A stretch of 33,216 nucleotides of DNA from Xenococcus sp. PCC 7305 (GTDB lineage Bacteria > Cyanobacteriota > Cyanobacteriia > Cyanobacteriales > Xenococcaceae), in contig NZ_ALVZ01000159.1 in the NCBI RefSeq assembly GCF_000332055.1, forward strand, positions 1 through 33,216, written 5' to 3'. The position numbers and the translations under genes are program-made. Below the pieces are notes generated by a model. That model was not told where the DNA came from. It was given only the letters and a program-made list of their open reading frames with translations, and searched no databases. Positions 17,401-26,196 of the stretch are shown here, one piece after another (the first letter of the stretch is position 1; each line of letters begins with the position of its first letter).

Positions 17401-18207
17401 TTGAATTTTAATCGTGATCCTTGGGAAATTCTCAAACAAACAAGCCGCACATTTTATATCCCGATTAATTCTCTCCCAAAAGAGTTGAGAAAGGCTGTGA
17501 CCTCTGCTTATCTCTGTATGAGAGCGATTGACGATATAGAAGATAGCGATCTTCTCGATAGTAAGACCAAAATTCAGCTTCTGCGCAGTATCAGTCTCAA
17601 TCTACAATCACAACATTATAGTAATGCTCAAGATCTCTTTAGCGAAGATTTAGCCTATTATAGTCACAATTTACCCGAAGTAAGTTTACGTATTAAAGAA
17701 TGGTCTTTGCTCGCTCCTCAAGCGATCGCACCGAGAATTTGGGATGCCACCGCTGCCATGGCAGACCGCATGGCTTATTGGGTAGAACAGGACTGGCAGA
17801 TTAATACAAGAGCTGATCTCGATCGCTACACTTTTAGCGTTGCCGGTTCAGTCGGCTTGCTCCTTTCTGATATTTGGGGTTGGTATGATGGCACCGTAAC
17901 TAATCGGGATCATGCCATCGGTTTTGGCCGTGGATTACAAGCGGTAAATATTATGCGCAATCGGCAAGAAGATTTGAGTCGAGGAGTGGACTTTTTCCCC
18001 CATGATTGGGATATGGCGATGATGCAGGAATACACGCGATCGCAATTACAATTGGCTAATCTTTATATTGAAGCTTTAAGTGAAAGTCCTGCCCTAGATT
18101 TTTGCCGCATTCCTTTGACCTTGGCTTATGCCACCTTAGAAGCGATGGCGGCGGGCAAAGAAAAGCTCAGTCGCAAAGATGTATTATCTCTAGTCGCCAA
18201 ACTGTAA
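17401..18207 (+). CDS. Squalene/phytoene synthase family protein with altered second Asp-rich motif
   Basis: A 268-residue head-to-head prenyl synthase fold. The first Asp-rich motif is intact (AIDDIED, D44 and D48). In the second, RNRQED at 186-191 has Asn187 where phytoene and squalene synthases usually have Asp (RDVxED), while D191 and the following RG remain. The first motif binds Mg2+-diphosphate, so partial or altered chemistry is possible. The start is TTG at 17401, supported by AGAGAGGAG 7 bases upstream. It is shorter than CrtB (about 300 residues). It is probably a cyanobacterial paralogue and not the main phytoene synthase; the product is unknown. The downstream gene is argJ. Confidence 0.8.
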   Translation: MNFNRDPWEILKQTSRTFYIPINSLPKELRKAVTSAYLCMRAIDDIEDSDLLDSKTKIQLLRSISLNLQSQHYSNAQDLFSEDLAYYSHNLPEVSLRIKEWSLLAPQAIAPRIWDATAAMADRMAYWVEQDWQINTRADLDRYTFSVAGSVGLLLSDIWGWYDGTVTNRDHAIGFGRGLQAVNIMRNRQEDLSRGVDFFPHDWDMAMMQEYTRSQLQLANLYIEALSESPALDFCRIPLTLAYATLEAMAAGKEKLSRKDVLSLVAKL

Positions 18208-18271
18208 ATTAAAATCATTTAAGCCAATTTTTCTGTAGAATTCTGAAAGGGAATAGTAGCAATAAAAAGTT

Positions 18272-19513
18272 ATGACAGATTGGCAATTAGTAGATGGGGG
18301 CATTACTGCTCCTAAAGGATATCAAGCAGCAGGAATTACTGCGGGATTAAAAGCTTCTGGCTCCAAGGATTTAACCTTAATTCTATCGGAAACAGATGCG
18401 ATCGCTGCGGGAGTATTCACTCTATCCCAAGTTCGTGCTGCTTGTGTAGACTACTGCCGCAAACAGCTACAAAAGAATGCTAGTGCCAGAGCTATTCTCT
18501 GTAACTCAGGACAAGCCAATGCCTGTACAGGAGAGTTAGGTTGGCAAGATGCCAAGGAATCTGCAGAATTATTGGCCAAACAGTTAAATATTTCGCCCCA
18601 GGCGATTCTCCTCGCTTCGACGGGGGTGATTGGGCAGCGCATCAAAATGGATGCTTTGCGTCAAGGCATTCCTAAATTAGTTGCTGCGGCGAGCGTTGAT
18701 GGTGGCAAGGATGCAGCCGAGGCGATCGTTACTACGGATTTAGTGACCAAAGAAATTGCTCTAGAAACTGATATTGAAGGTCGTCCTGTCAGAATTGGTG
18801 GCATTGCCAAAGGTTCAGGGATGATTCATCCTAATATGGCGACTATGCTGGCCTTTATTACCTGCGATGCTGCGGTGGCGACTAATTTATGGCAAGAAAT
18901 GCTGGCGCGAGCTGTCAATAAAAGTTTTAATCAAATTACGGTAGATGGAGACACCAGCACCAACGACTCGGTGATTGCGCTAACTAATGGACAATCTCGC
19001 ACTACGGCAATTCGAGAAATGGGCAAGAATGCCGAAAAACTAGAGGCAATGCTAACTGAAGTTTGTCAGTACTTAGCTAAAGCGATCGCCCGTGATGGGG
19101 AAGGAGCCACTTGTTTAATTGAAGTGCAAGTGTCGGGTGCGACGAATGAGCAGGCAGCCGCTCAAATTGCTAAAACAGTTGCCGGCTCTTCTTTGGTCAA
19201 ATCTGCTATTTTCGGGCGAGACCCCAATTGGGGCCGGATTGCTGGGGCAGCAGGGAGAGCTGGCGTAAAATTTCATCAAGATGAATTGAGTATTCAATTA
19301 GGTGGTATTTGCTTGATGGACAATGGTCAACCCCTAGAATTTGATCGCGATGCGGCGAGTAATTATCTCAAGCAAGCAGCCGCAGGAGAATACTTGAAAG
19401 GTGACACCGTTTTGATCTCTTTAATTGTTGGTAGTGGCTCTGGGCAAAGTACAGCTTGGGGTTGTGATCTGACCTATAAATATGTAGAGATTAATGCCGA
19501 ATACACAACTTAA
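18272..19513 (+). CDS. argJ: Bifunctional glutamate N-acetyltransferase / ornithine acetyltransferase
   Basis: ArgJ of 413 residues. It moves the acetyl group from N-acetylornithine to glutamate and can acetylate glutamate from acetyl-CoA, running the cyclic arginine pathway in the cytoplasm. The self-cleavage site is in HPNMATMLAF, with nucleophile Thr191 after MA; the precursor should split into alpha and beta chains there. GSGMIHPN before it and GDTSTNDS after it are conserved. Full length, no lesions. Whether it is strictly bifunctional cannot be read from sequence. Confidence 0.94.
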   Translation: MTDWQLVDGGITAPKGYQAAGITAGLKASGSKDLTLILSETDAIAAGVFTLSQVRAACVDYCRKQLQKNASARAILCNSGQANACTGELGWQDAKESAELLAKQLNISPQAILLASTGVIGQRIKMDALRQGIPKLVAAASVDGGKDAAEAIVTTDLVTKEIALETDIEGRPVRIGGIAKGSGMIHPNMATMLAFITCDAAVATNLWQEMLARAVNKSFNQITVDGDTSTNDSVIALTNGQSRTTAIREMGKNAEKLEAMLTEVCQYLAKAIARDGEGATCLIEVQVSGATNEQAAAQIAKTVAGSSLVKSAIFGRDPNWGRIAGAAGRAGVKFHQDELSIQLGGICLMDNGQPLEFDRDAASNYLKQAAAGEYLKGDTVLISLIVGSGSGQSTAWGCDLTYKYVEINAEYTT

Positions 19514-19561
19514 TCAGTTATCAATTATCAGTGAACAGTTATCAGTTATCAGTTGTCAGTT
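19513..19561. repeat. Heptamer tandem repeat ATCAGTT
   Basis: Six or so 7-bp units based on ATCAGTT (with ATCAATT and GTCAGTT variants) fill the gap between argJ and the convergent hybrid kinase gene. Confidence 0.75.
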
Positions 19562-19576
19562 AATTTTTGGCGATCG

Positions 19577-20737
19577 CTATGAGAAGGTGAAGGGAATGGT
19601 CACAGTCACAATTGATCCTAACCCGACTTCACTTTCGAGATTTATATAACCTCGATGGGTTTCGACGCAATTCTTGACAATGGCTAATCCCAAGCCAGTG
19701 CCAGGTATACGTTCAACATTATTGGCACGATGGAAAGGCTCAAAAAGGTGGGGAATATCTGCTTGAGGAATGCCAATTCCCCAATCTTGGATGCGAAAAA
19801 CGACTTGTTTGTCTTCCGCTATTAATTCGAATTTAATTTGACTATTATCTAGAGAATATTTAATGGCATTTGATAATAAATTGCTGAGAATATGTCTGAG
19901 TAAACTTTCATCCCAACTAGATTCAGGCAATGTGTTTTGACTAATAAAAATAATTTCTATCTGCTTTTTATCAGCAATTATTTGTAGTTCATCAACTATT
20001 TGACGGCATAAAGAAGTTAAATCCAGGTTTACCAAATTGCACTTTGAAGTTCCAGAATCTGCTCGGCCAACCAAGAGAACTTCATCCAAGAGCTGAGACA
20101 TATTTTTACTCGCTCCACGCAGCAAATCAAACAGATGAACTTTTTTTTCTTCAGTTAAGAGATGACTTTTTTTTTGCAGTAATTCGGCACAAGCAAGCAC
20201 AGTAGTCAAAGGATTGCGAAAATCATGGGAAAACATGGAAAACAATCCAGATTTTAAGCGATCTATTTCCCTAACCTTGATTAATTCATCAGTTTTGGTT
20301 TGTATTTGATTTACTAAGCTTTCATTAGCTTCTCGCAATATTTCTGAAGCCCGCTGACGTTCGATCGCGTATTTAATCGAACGCACTAAAACCTCAACAT
20401 TTATTTTGCGTTTAATTAGATAATCCTGGGCTCCTCGGCGTACGGCCTCAATAGCCAAATTATCGTCATTGGTATTAGTTAAAACGACAATTGGTAAATT
20501 AGGAGCCTGATCAACTATAGTTTCAACAGATGATAGCCCTTGACTATCAGGAAGGGTCAAATCCAATAAAATTACGTCAAAATAATCGCATTTTAGTTTT
20601 TCTAGGGCAGCTTGTAATCGATTGACATGAACCAGACTGAATGATTGTAAATTGAAACTCTTGAGAACTTCTTTTAAAAGTCTGGCTTCAGCAGGATCGT
20701 CTTCAATCAGCAAAATTTCAACTGAGTTTTTTGCCAT
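19577..20737 (-). CDS. Hybrid response regulator/histidine kinase (REC-HisKA-HATPase)
   Basis: A 386-residue protein. An N-terminal receiver domain (about 6-125) has phosphoacceptor Asp59 (VILLDLTLPD) and acidic pair E12, D13, D14. A coiled linker follows (130-160), then HisKA with phospho-His in FSMFSHDFRNPL (H171). The HATPase domain has DWGIGIPQ and GTGLGLAIVKN. There is no membrane segment, so it is cytoplasmic. A receiver placed ahead of a kinase means it can be phosphorylated by an upstream kinase and then signal on. It is the last gene of an apparent operon with phytochrome and an Rcp1-like regulator, 72 bp after the latter. The output partner is not in the window. Confidence 0.9.
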   Translation of the reverse strand: MAKNSVEILLIEDDPAEARLLKEVLKSFNLQSFSLVHVNRLQAALEKLKCDYFDVILLDLTLPDSQGLSSVETIVDQAPNLPIVVLTNTNDDNLAIEAVRRGAQDYLIKRKINVEVLVRSIKYAIERQRASEILREANESLVNQIQTKTDELIKVREIDRLKSGLFSMFSHDFRNPLTTVLACAELLQKKSHLLTEEKKVHLFDLLRGASKNMSQLLDEVLLVGRADSGTSKCNLVNLDLTSLCRQIVDELQIIADKKQIEIIFISQNTLPESSWDESLLRHILSNLLSNAIKYSLDNSQIKFELIAEDKQVVFRIQDWGIGIPQADIPHLFEPFHRANNVERIPGTGLGLAIVKNCVETHRGYINLESEVGLGSIVTVTIPFTFS

Positions 20738-20809
20738 AACCGTCTTTAATTTAATATCCTACTTACATTGGAGTTACCATATGAATAACCTTTTATATCT
20801 AAAAAATTG

Positions 20810-21256
20810 TTATTTAGAAGGCAAAGTAACCGTAGCCAACCAAAATTCTTCGATCCGCTTAACGATCGCAAACAGCTGGCTAAGATTACGAGATTTGGTG
20901 ATATAACAATTGGCATTGAGCTCGTAACTCTGATGAATATCATCTTCATTACTAGAAGTCGTGAGGATGATCACAGGAATGCGCTTGAGCTGAGGATCAG
21001 TTTTGATCTCTTCTAATACTTCTCGACCATCCTTTTTTGGGAGATTTAAATCTAAAATAACTAAATCTGGACGTAAAGCATCTGCATAAGACTCCTCTCG
21101 ACGCAGATAAAACATTGCATCTACGCCGTTTCTCACTGTCACTAACTTATAGAAAATAGAACTATTCTTTAACGCTTCTTCGATTAAACGAATATCAGCC
21201 TTATTGTCTTCTACTAAAAAGATGATCTTGGGCTGTTCATCAGTTTCTACGGTCAC
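20810..21256 (-). CDS. Rcp1-like response regulator of the phytochrome operon
   Basis: A single receiver domain of 148 residues with no output domain. The phosphoacceptor is Asp69 (LVILDLNLPKKDG), acidic residues are in FLVEDNKAD, the switch Thr is in VIILTTSS, and the conserved Lys is in YITKSRNL. It matches the Rcp1 class, which takes phosphate from the cyanobacterial phytochrome kinase. The start is GTG at 21256 with GGAGGG about 8 bases upstream, inside the end of the phytochrome gene; the two genes overlap by 17 bp, so translation is probably coupled. Confidence 0.9.
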   Translation of the reverse strand: MTVETDEQPKIIFLVEDNKADIRLIEEALKNSSIFYKLVTVRNGVDAMFYLRREESYADALRPDLVILDLNLPKKDGREVLEEIKTDPQLKRIPVIILTTSSNEDDIHQSYELNANCYITKSRNLSQLFAIVKRIEEFWLATVTLPSK

Positions 21257-23513
21257 GCTCGCGCCCTCCTACGGGTATCGTAAAGTAGAATGTTGAGCCT
21301 TTTCCTAGCTCCGACTCTACCCATATTCTGCCACGATGACATTCGATAATTTTTTTGCAAATGGCTAAACCCATCCCCGTGCCTGGATATTCGTCTCGCG
21401 TATGAAGACGTTGGAAAATTATAAAAATGCGCTCGCAGAATTGAGGATCTATACCGATCGCATTGTCCTTAACGGAAAATAGCCATTCATATTCCTGTCT
21501 TTCGGCTTTAATTTCGATCTCGGGAACTGCGGAGCTGCGGAATTTAATCGCATTGGAGAGTAGGTTCTGGAACAGTTGCATCAGCTGAGTTTGATCCGCC
21601 ATAATTGTTGGTAAATTATCTTGGATCGTAATTACCGCCTGGCTTTCGCTGATTCGCCTTTGTAAATTAGTCAGAGCTTGTTCCAGGGGAGTTCTAACCT
21701 CGGTCAATTCGAACTGACTAACTTGAGAATCTACTTTTGAGTAGGCCAACACATCATCAATCAAGGTCTGCATCAAGGTGACACCTTCGACAGCAAAACC
21801 GATGAAATCCTTGGCATCTTCATCCAAGCGCTCGCCATAGCGCATTTCCAGCAACTGTACATAATTAGAAACATGGTTCAAGGGCTCTTGGAGATCATGG
21901 GAAGCAACATAGGCAAATCTTTTCAATTCGGCATTGGAACGCTGAAGGTCATTAGTTAATAGCGCGAGTTCGTCTGCCTTGCGGAGTACTATATTGACGA
22001 TCGCTTTTCTTAACTCCTTAACTGCGTTTACTTCAACCTGTTTCCAAGGTAAAGATGTCAGCCGCACGGTTTCTTTCCACAACTCAAAGGACTTACGGGG
22101 TGACATTTTGAGATTACCCTGAGAATGATCTGCTTGATAGGCATTGTGAGGATCTCCCCCCCAATTGACAGTTTGAATCACCTCTGGTCGAAACCATAGG
22201 ACATAGTTTCTACGGGAAATCGCCATCGCAACTAAGCCACTAGCAGTATTTTTGTATTGATCGGCATCGGGATAAATTTTCGCCAGAGAATCAGTAGTAA
22301 AGACTTCTTCGTCAATATTTTGATACAGCCATTTAACCAAAAAATTCAGCTCTTCTTCGGCAGGAGTTTCCCCGAGCAATGTCCAATTGCCGTTATAACA
22401 GACTGCGGCACCTCTGGCACTAGTCAAGTTGAGAAGATTGGTGTCATGTTTAATCAACCCACTGACAAAATCGTCAGATTGAGACATATCATCGACTAGC
22501 TGGGAACCGAAATAGTTCAGTTTCATCCGATAATCATAATCTTCGGTTTCTTCTCGATTAGAAATTTCAGAAAAAATAACTCGACCTAAGAATTCGCAGG
22601 CTTTACGCAATTCGTAGGAAACATATTTTGGGGTTAAATGGTGACAGGCAATCAGTCCCCAGAGTTTACCATCTTCAATTAGGGAAATGGTTAGGGAAGC
22701 GCCAACTCCCATATTATGCAGATATTCTAAATGACAAGCAGAGGGGCTCCTGAGAATTGAATTGGTGAGATCTAGCGGGCGATCGCTTATGGGATTGTTG
22801 AGGGGATATAGTGCTACTGGTTCAGCCTTTGTATCGGGGATGATTCTGATCCAATTGGAACTAAATAATTTTCTAGCCTGTTTGGGAATATCTGAGGCGG
22901 GATAATGTAAGTCTAGATAGGATTCTAGGTGATCTAATTTTTCTTCGGCGATGACTGCTCCATGATTGTCTTCATCGAACTTGTATAGCATGACGCGATC
23001 AAATCCTGTGACTTTGCGTACCTCTTGGACAATTATTTGGCAGAAATCTCGTAATCTTGAGGTTTCCTGTAATTGATTGATAGACGCTCTAGCAAGATGA
23101 TAAAAGCTCAAAAAGGGAATATTTTCTTGAGAAGTAGCGGGTTCCAGCTCTAGAATCAGATTACCTTCAGTGTTGCGGTGAAATACGCCATCGAAAATAA
23201 CGTAATCATCACCATGCTTTCTTGCCCAAATCTTGGTGGGGTTGATGAAGTCTAGGTTATCTTGTTGCAATCCCATTTCGAGTTTTTCTATTTGAAAGGG
23301 ATCGAGGATATCCTCCAAGCTTTTTTCCAGCATTTCCTCTGGAGAAATTCCAAATACTGCATAGGAATTGGTGCTAACTTGCAGGATTTTTAGATCTGGC
23401 TCTTGGAGCACCAAAACTACTCCATAGGGTTGGATTTTACCTGAATTATGAATTGGTTTTCTTTCAAAAGCTAGTAAATCTGCATTATCTAATGCTGTGT
23501 TGATTGTGTTCAC
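21240..23513 (-). CDS. Cph1-type phytochrome histidine kinase
   Basis: A 757-residue red/far-red photoreceptor kinase with PAS (about 20-125), GAF (about 145-315), PHY (about 330-500), HisKA and HATPase domains. The bilin-binding Cys is in the GAF motif ACHLEYL (C260), the Cph1 position. No N-terminal Cys of the bacteriophytochrome type exists, so phycocyanobilin is expected. ASDIPKQAR (D208-I-P) and the PHY tongue motif PRKSF (472-476) are present. The phospho-His is H539 (ASHDLQEPL). The ATPase G1 box reads DNAIGI rather than the usual DNGIGI. The start is GTG with AAGGGGA upstream. It leads an operon with an Rcp1-like regulator and a REC-kinase. Confidence 0.93.
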   Translation of the reverse strand: MNTINTALDNADLLAFERKPIHNSGKIQPYGVVLVLQEPDLKILQVSTNSYAVFGISPEEMLEKSLEDILDPFQIEKLEMGLQQDNLDFINPTKIWARKHGDDYVIFDGVFHRNTEGNLILELEPATSQENIPFLSFYHLARASINQLQETSRLRDFCQIIVQEVRKVTGFDRVMLYKFDEDNHGAVIAEEKLDHLESYLDLHYPASDIPKQARKLFSSNWIRIIPDTKAEPVALYPLNNPISDRPLDLTNSILRSPSACHLEYLHNMGVGASLTISLIEDGKLWGLIACHHLTPKYVSYELRKACEFLGRVIFSEISNREETEDYDYRMKLNYFGSQLVDDMSQSDDFVSGLIKHDTNLLNLTSARGAAVCYNGNWTLLGETPAEEELNFLVKWLYQNIDEEVFTTDSLAKIYPDADQYKNTASGLVAMAISRRNYVLWFRPEVIQTVNWGGDPHNAYQADHSQGNLKMSPRKSFELWKETVRLTSLPWKQVEVNAVKELRKAIVNIVLRKADELALLTNDLQRSNAELKRFAYVASHDLQEPLNHVSNYVQLLEMRYGERLDEDAKDFIGFAVEGVTLMQTLIDDVLAYSKVDSQVSQFELTEVRTPLEQALTNLQRRISESQAVITIQDNLPTIMADQTQLMQLFQNLLSNAIKFRSSAVPEIEIKAERQEYEWLFSVKDNAIGIDPQFCERIFIIFQRLHTRDEYPGTGMGLAICKKIIECHRGRIWVESELGKGSTFYFTIPVGGRERDRRN

Positions 23514-23533
23514 AGTTTAATCCCCTTTTATAA

Positions 23534-23566
23534 AAGTAATTAAGTAATAGGTAAGTAAGTAATAGT
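23534..23566. repeat. Imperfect AAGTAAT tandem repeat
   Basis: AAGTAAT, TAAGTAAT, AGGTAAGT and AAGTAAT units lie just upstream of the phytochrome start. They are the same family as 16989-17016. Confidence 0.6.
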
Positions 23567-23843
23567 CTGGTCTTTATTTATTATTTTGTTTATTGTATGG
23601 ATGGACTTATTCAAAGAGTATTAATACTCATTTCCTTTTATTCTCTACGAAAAAAATAATTATTCAAATACCCAACTATTAGAAAGAATAACTGTTTGTA
23701 GCTTATCTATGGTTACTAGCAAAAATATATTATTTGATTCTTAATCAATGAACATATACTGTTTCTTTTGTTCATCTTTATTTACTTTTTGGGTTAAGAT
23801 TTTAGGATTTTATTTAAAGTATATTTTCGTCATCTGAATCCTT

Positions 23844-23921
23844 AGTGCTTGCTATCTTCAGTTAAGAATAAACCGCATCCTAAATCCCAGACTTACCTAA
23901 GAACACGCACGAAACATAAAA
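23844..23921 (+). promoter_or_regulatory. Shared upstream leader, copy A (STAND-WD40 gene)
   Basis: A 78-bp segment starting AGTGCTTGCTATCTT, ungapped-aligned to 29959-30036 with 12 mismatches (about 85% identity). It ends 64 bp before the STAND start codon. It probably holds the promoter or a regulator site, or marks an ancestral duplication. Confidence 0.6.
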
Positions 23922-23985
23922 AAATATTCATTTTACCTGAGTTGTCCTAAGATGTAATGAATAGCTCGCTTTAACTGCATTAGCG

Positions 23986-26196
23986 ATGTCAAAAAACCAA
24001 GATAAGGATTCTCCAGCAGAATCTAGAGAAAATAACATCACAAATATTAATCTCTATGGTGGTAATTACAACGAGAAGATAGAAGGAAATTACTATCAAA
24101 ATAGAGAAGTAATTTTGCAGCGCAATTTTGTTGCGCGATCGCCGTACAAAGGATTGAAAAGATTTAATGCCAAGGATAAGGAGCTATTTTTTGGGCGATC
24201 GCGACTGACAAGTAAGATCATTCAAGCAGTAAATCAGAGTAATTTGGTTTTGGTTTTAGGGGCGTCCGGAAGTGGCAAATCCTCTGTGGTCAGGGCTGGG
24301 GTAATTCCTCAGATGGAAGATTTATCGACATCTCAAACTTGTTTGTTTACTCCTAACCGAAATCCTTTTGTTTCTTTTCATCGCAGTTTGTTAGATCCCG
24401 AAGCAGATGTCTTTGACGAGTCGGAAGTGGAGTTTGTTCTAGAGGGTGGCAGTAATACTTTAGGCAAAACTTTTAAGCTTCTCAAAAGCAAAGATGCTCA
24501 ATGGTTGATTTTTATTGATCAGTTTGAGGAATTATTTACTAGTTGCTCGAACATCGAAACTAGACGCAATTTTATTCAAGGGATTGTGGAGCTGGTACAG
24601 GATAAGAAGCAATCGGTGAAGCTTGTTTTGGCAATGCGATCGGATTTTTTGGAAGAGTTGGGGGCTTATCCTAAATTTTCTGAAATTGCTGAGAAAAATA
24701 TTAGCTTGGTGGCGGATCTGCAAACTGAGGAGTTGCGACAAGCGATCGCGGAACCCGCAGCAAAACATGGTGTGGTTTTTGAATCGGGTTTAGTGGAGGA
24801 AATTATCAAAGATGTTCAGGGGCAAGCTGGTTCTTTGCCTTTGTTGCAATATACTCTGAATTTGCTTTGGCAAGAGAGCGATCTTAGCGAAAGAGTGTTA
24901 AAGAGCGAGACTTATCGTCAATTGGGTGGGGTGAGTGGTGCATTACAAAAACATGTCAATCAGATTTATCAGGAATTTTCTCCAGAGCAGCAGTTAGCGA
25001 CTAAACAAATTTTGCTGAGATTAGTTGATGTGGTTATTTCAGAGAAATCAGAAGATCTAAGAACGGCGGTTAGTCGCAGGGCATATAAGTCGGAGTTTAC
25101 GGATATTCAAGCGGAGACGGTTCAGCTTTTGGTGGATCAAAGTTTGTTGGTAAGTGATGAGCTGAGGCAGGAGAAACAGGCAACGGTGGAGATTGCCCAT
25201 GAAGCTTTATTGACTTCTTGGGCGGAACTTAAGGATTGGATTAGCGATGCGCGGAGTACGATTTCTTTGAATAATCGTTTGGCGGAGGATGCAGCTCGTT
25301 GGCAAGGTTTGAGGGGAGAAAATCAGGAACGGGCGAATGAGGAATTATGGACTGGTTCTAAATTAGAGAAGGCGATCGAGTTAAGGAAGGATGGGACTTT
25401 TGATATTGTGTTGGGTGGTTTGGGGGAATTAGTTAATGGTTTTATTGATGCGAGTGTTGAGTGGCGAGAGCAAAGAATTCAAAAAGAGTTAGAAGCAGCA
25501 AAAAAAATAGCAGTAGCTGATAGAAAAATAAGAATAGAAGCCCAAAAGAGAGCAAAAGAACAAAAAGAGGCTAATATAAAATTACGAATTTGGTCAATAG
25601 TGGCAGGATCTTTTGGCATAGCAGCAAGTTTTTTAGGAATTATTTCTTACTTCGTTAGCCAAGAATCACAATTGAAACAGCGAGCCGCCGAAATTAAAGT
25701 TCAGCTTTCTGTTAAGAATGGGATAGAGTATTTGTTGGAATCTATTGATTTAGTTGGTGATAATCAAAAATTCAATCAAAGATCTTTTAATACAATAAAT
25801 AAGCTATTACTTGAGGTTCAATCGGTTCTGTATCAAGCAGTAGAAGATAGTAGGGAAAAATCTGCATTTAACGATCACAACAATTCAGTTTGGTCTGTTG
25901 CCTTCAGTCCCGATGGTCAGCACATTGTTACTTGTAGCGCAGACAAAATGATCAAATTATGGTCATTAGAGGAGCAATCTCTAGTTCATAATTTTAATGG
26001 TCATAAAGATTATGCTTGTTATGTAGTAAGGTTTAGCGCTGATGGCAAGTATATTGTTAGTGCGGGAGGAGATAAAACGATCAAATTATGGTCAGTAGAG
26101 GAAAAATCTCTAGTTCATAATTTTAATGGTCATAAAGATAAGATAGTATCCGTGAATTTTAGCCCCGATGGTAAGTATCTAATTAGTGCCAGTTGA
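23986..26196 (+). pseudogene. nSTAND-type NTPase with WD40 repeats, N-terminal part (ends at in-frame TGA)
   Basis: First 736 residues of a STAND signalling ATPase. Residues 24-40 hold a GNYNEKIEGNYYQN motif shared with the TPR protein at 30142. RSPYKGLKRFNAKDKELFFG (51-70) is the typical nSTAND1 lead-in. Walker A is GASGSGKS (92-99), Walker B LIFIDQFEE (174-182), the sensor Arg is in LAMRSDF (R218), and the winged-helix GSLPLLQYTL is at 282-291. A coiled coil (495-530) leads into one membrane helix (about 534-557), then WD40 blades 1-3. The TGA at 26194-26196 falls in blade 3, and the same reading frame continues to 27894. A single substitution would restore about 1,300 residues. Such proteins are NLR-like sensors in conflict and regulation. 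No ribosome site is seen. Confidence 0.85.

Larger units (their letters stand above)
23514..23985. other. 472-bp AT-rich spacer between divergent phytochrome operon and STAND gene
   Basis: No gene is seen. It contains an imperfect heptamer array based on AAGTAAT at 23534-23566, a long AT-rich stretch, and from 23844 a leader related to the one in front of the TPR gene at 29959-30036. Promoters for both flanking genes must lie here, but boxes are not assignable. Confidence 0.6.

Noticed and set aside
26194-26196. TGA recoded as an amino acid
   Set aside because: TGA ends ordinary genes here, for example the phytochrome gene, and the position is not a conserved Trp, Cys or Sec; a mutation is simpler.
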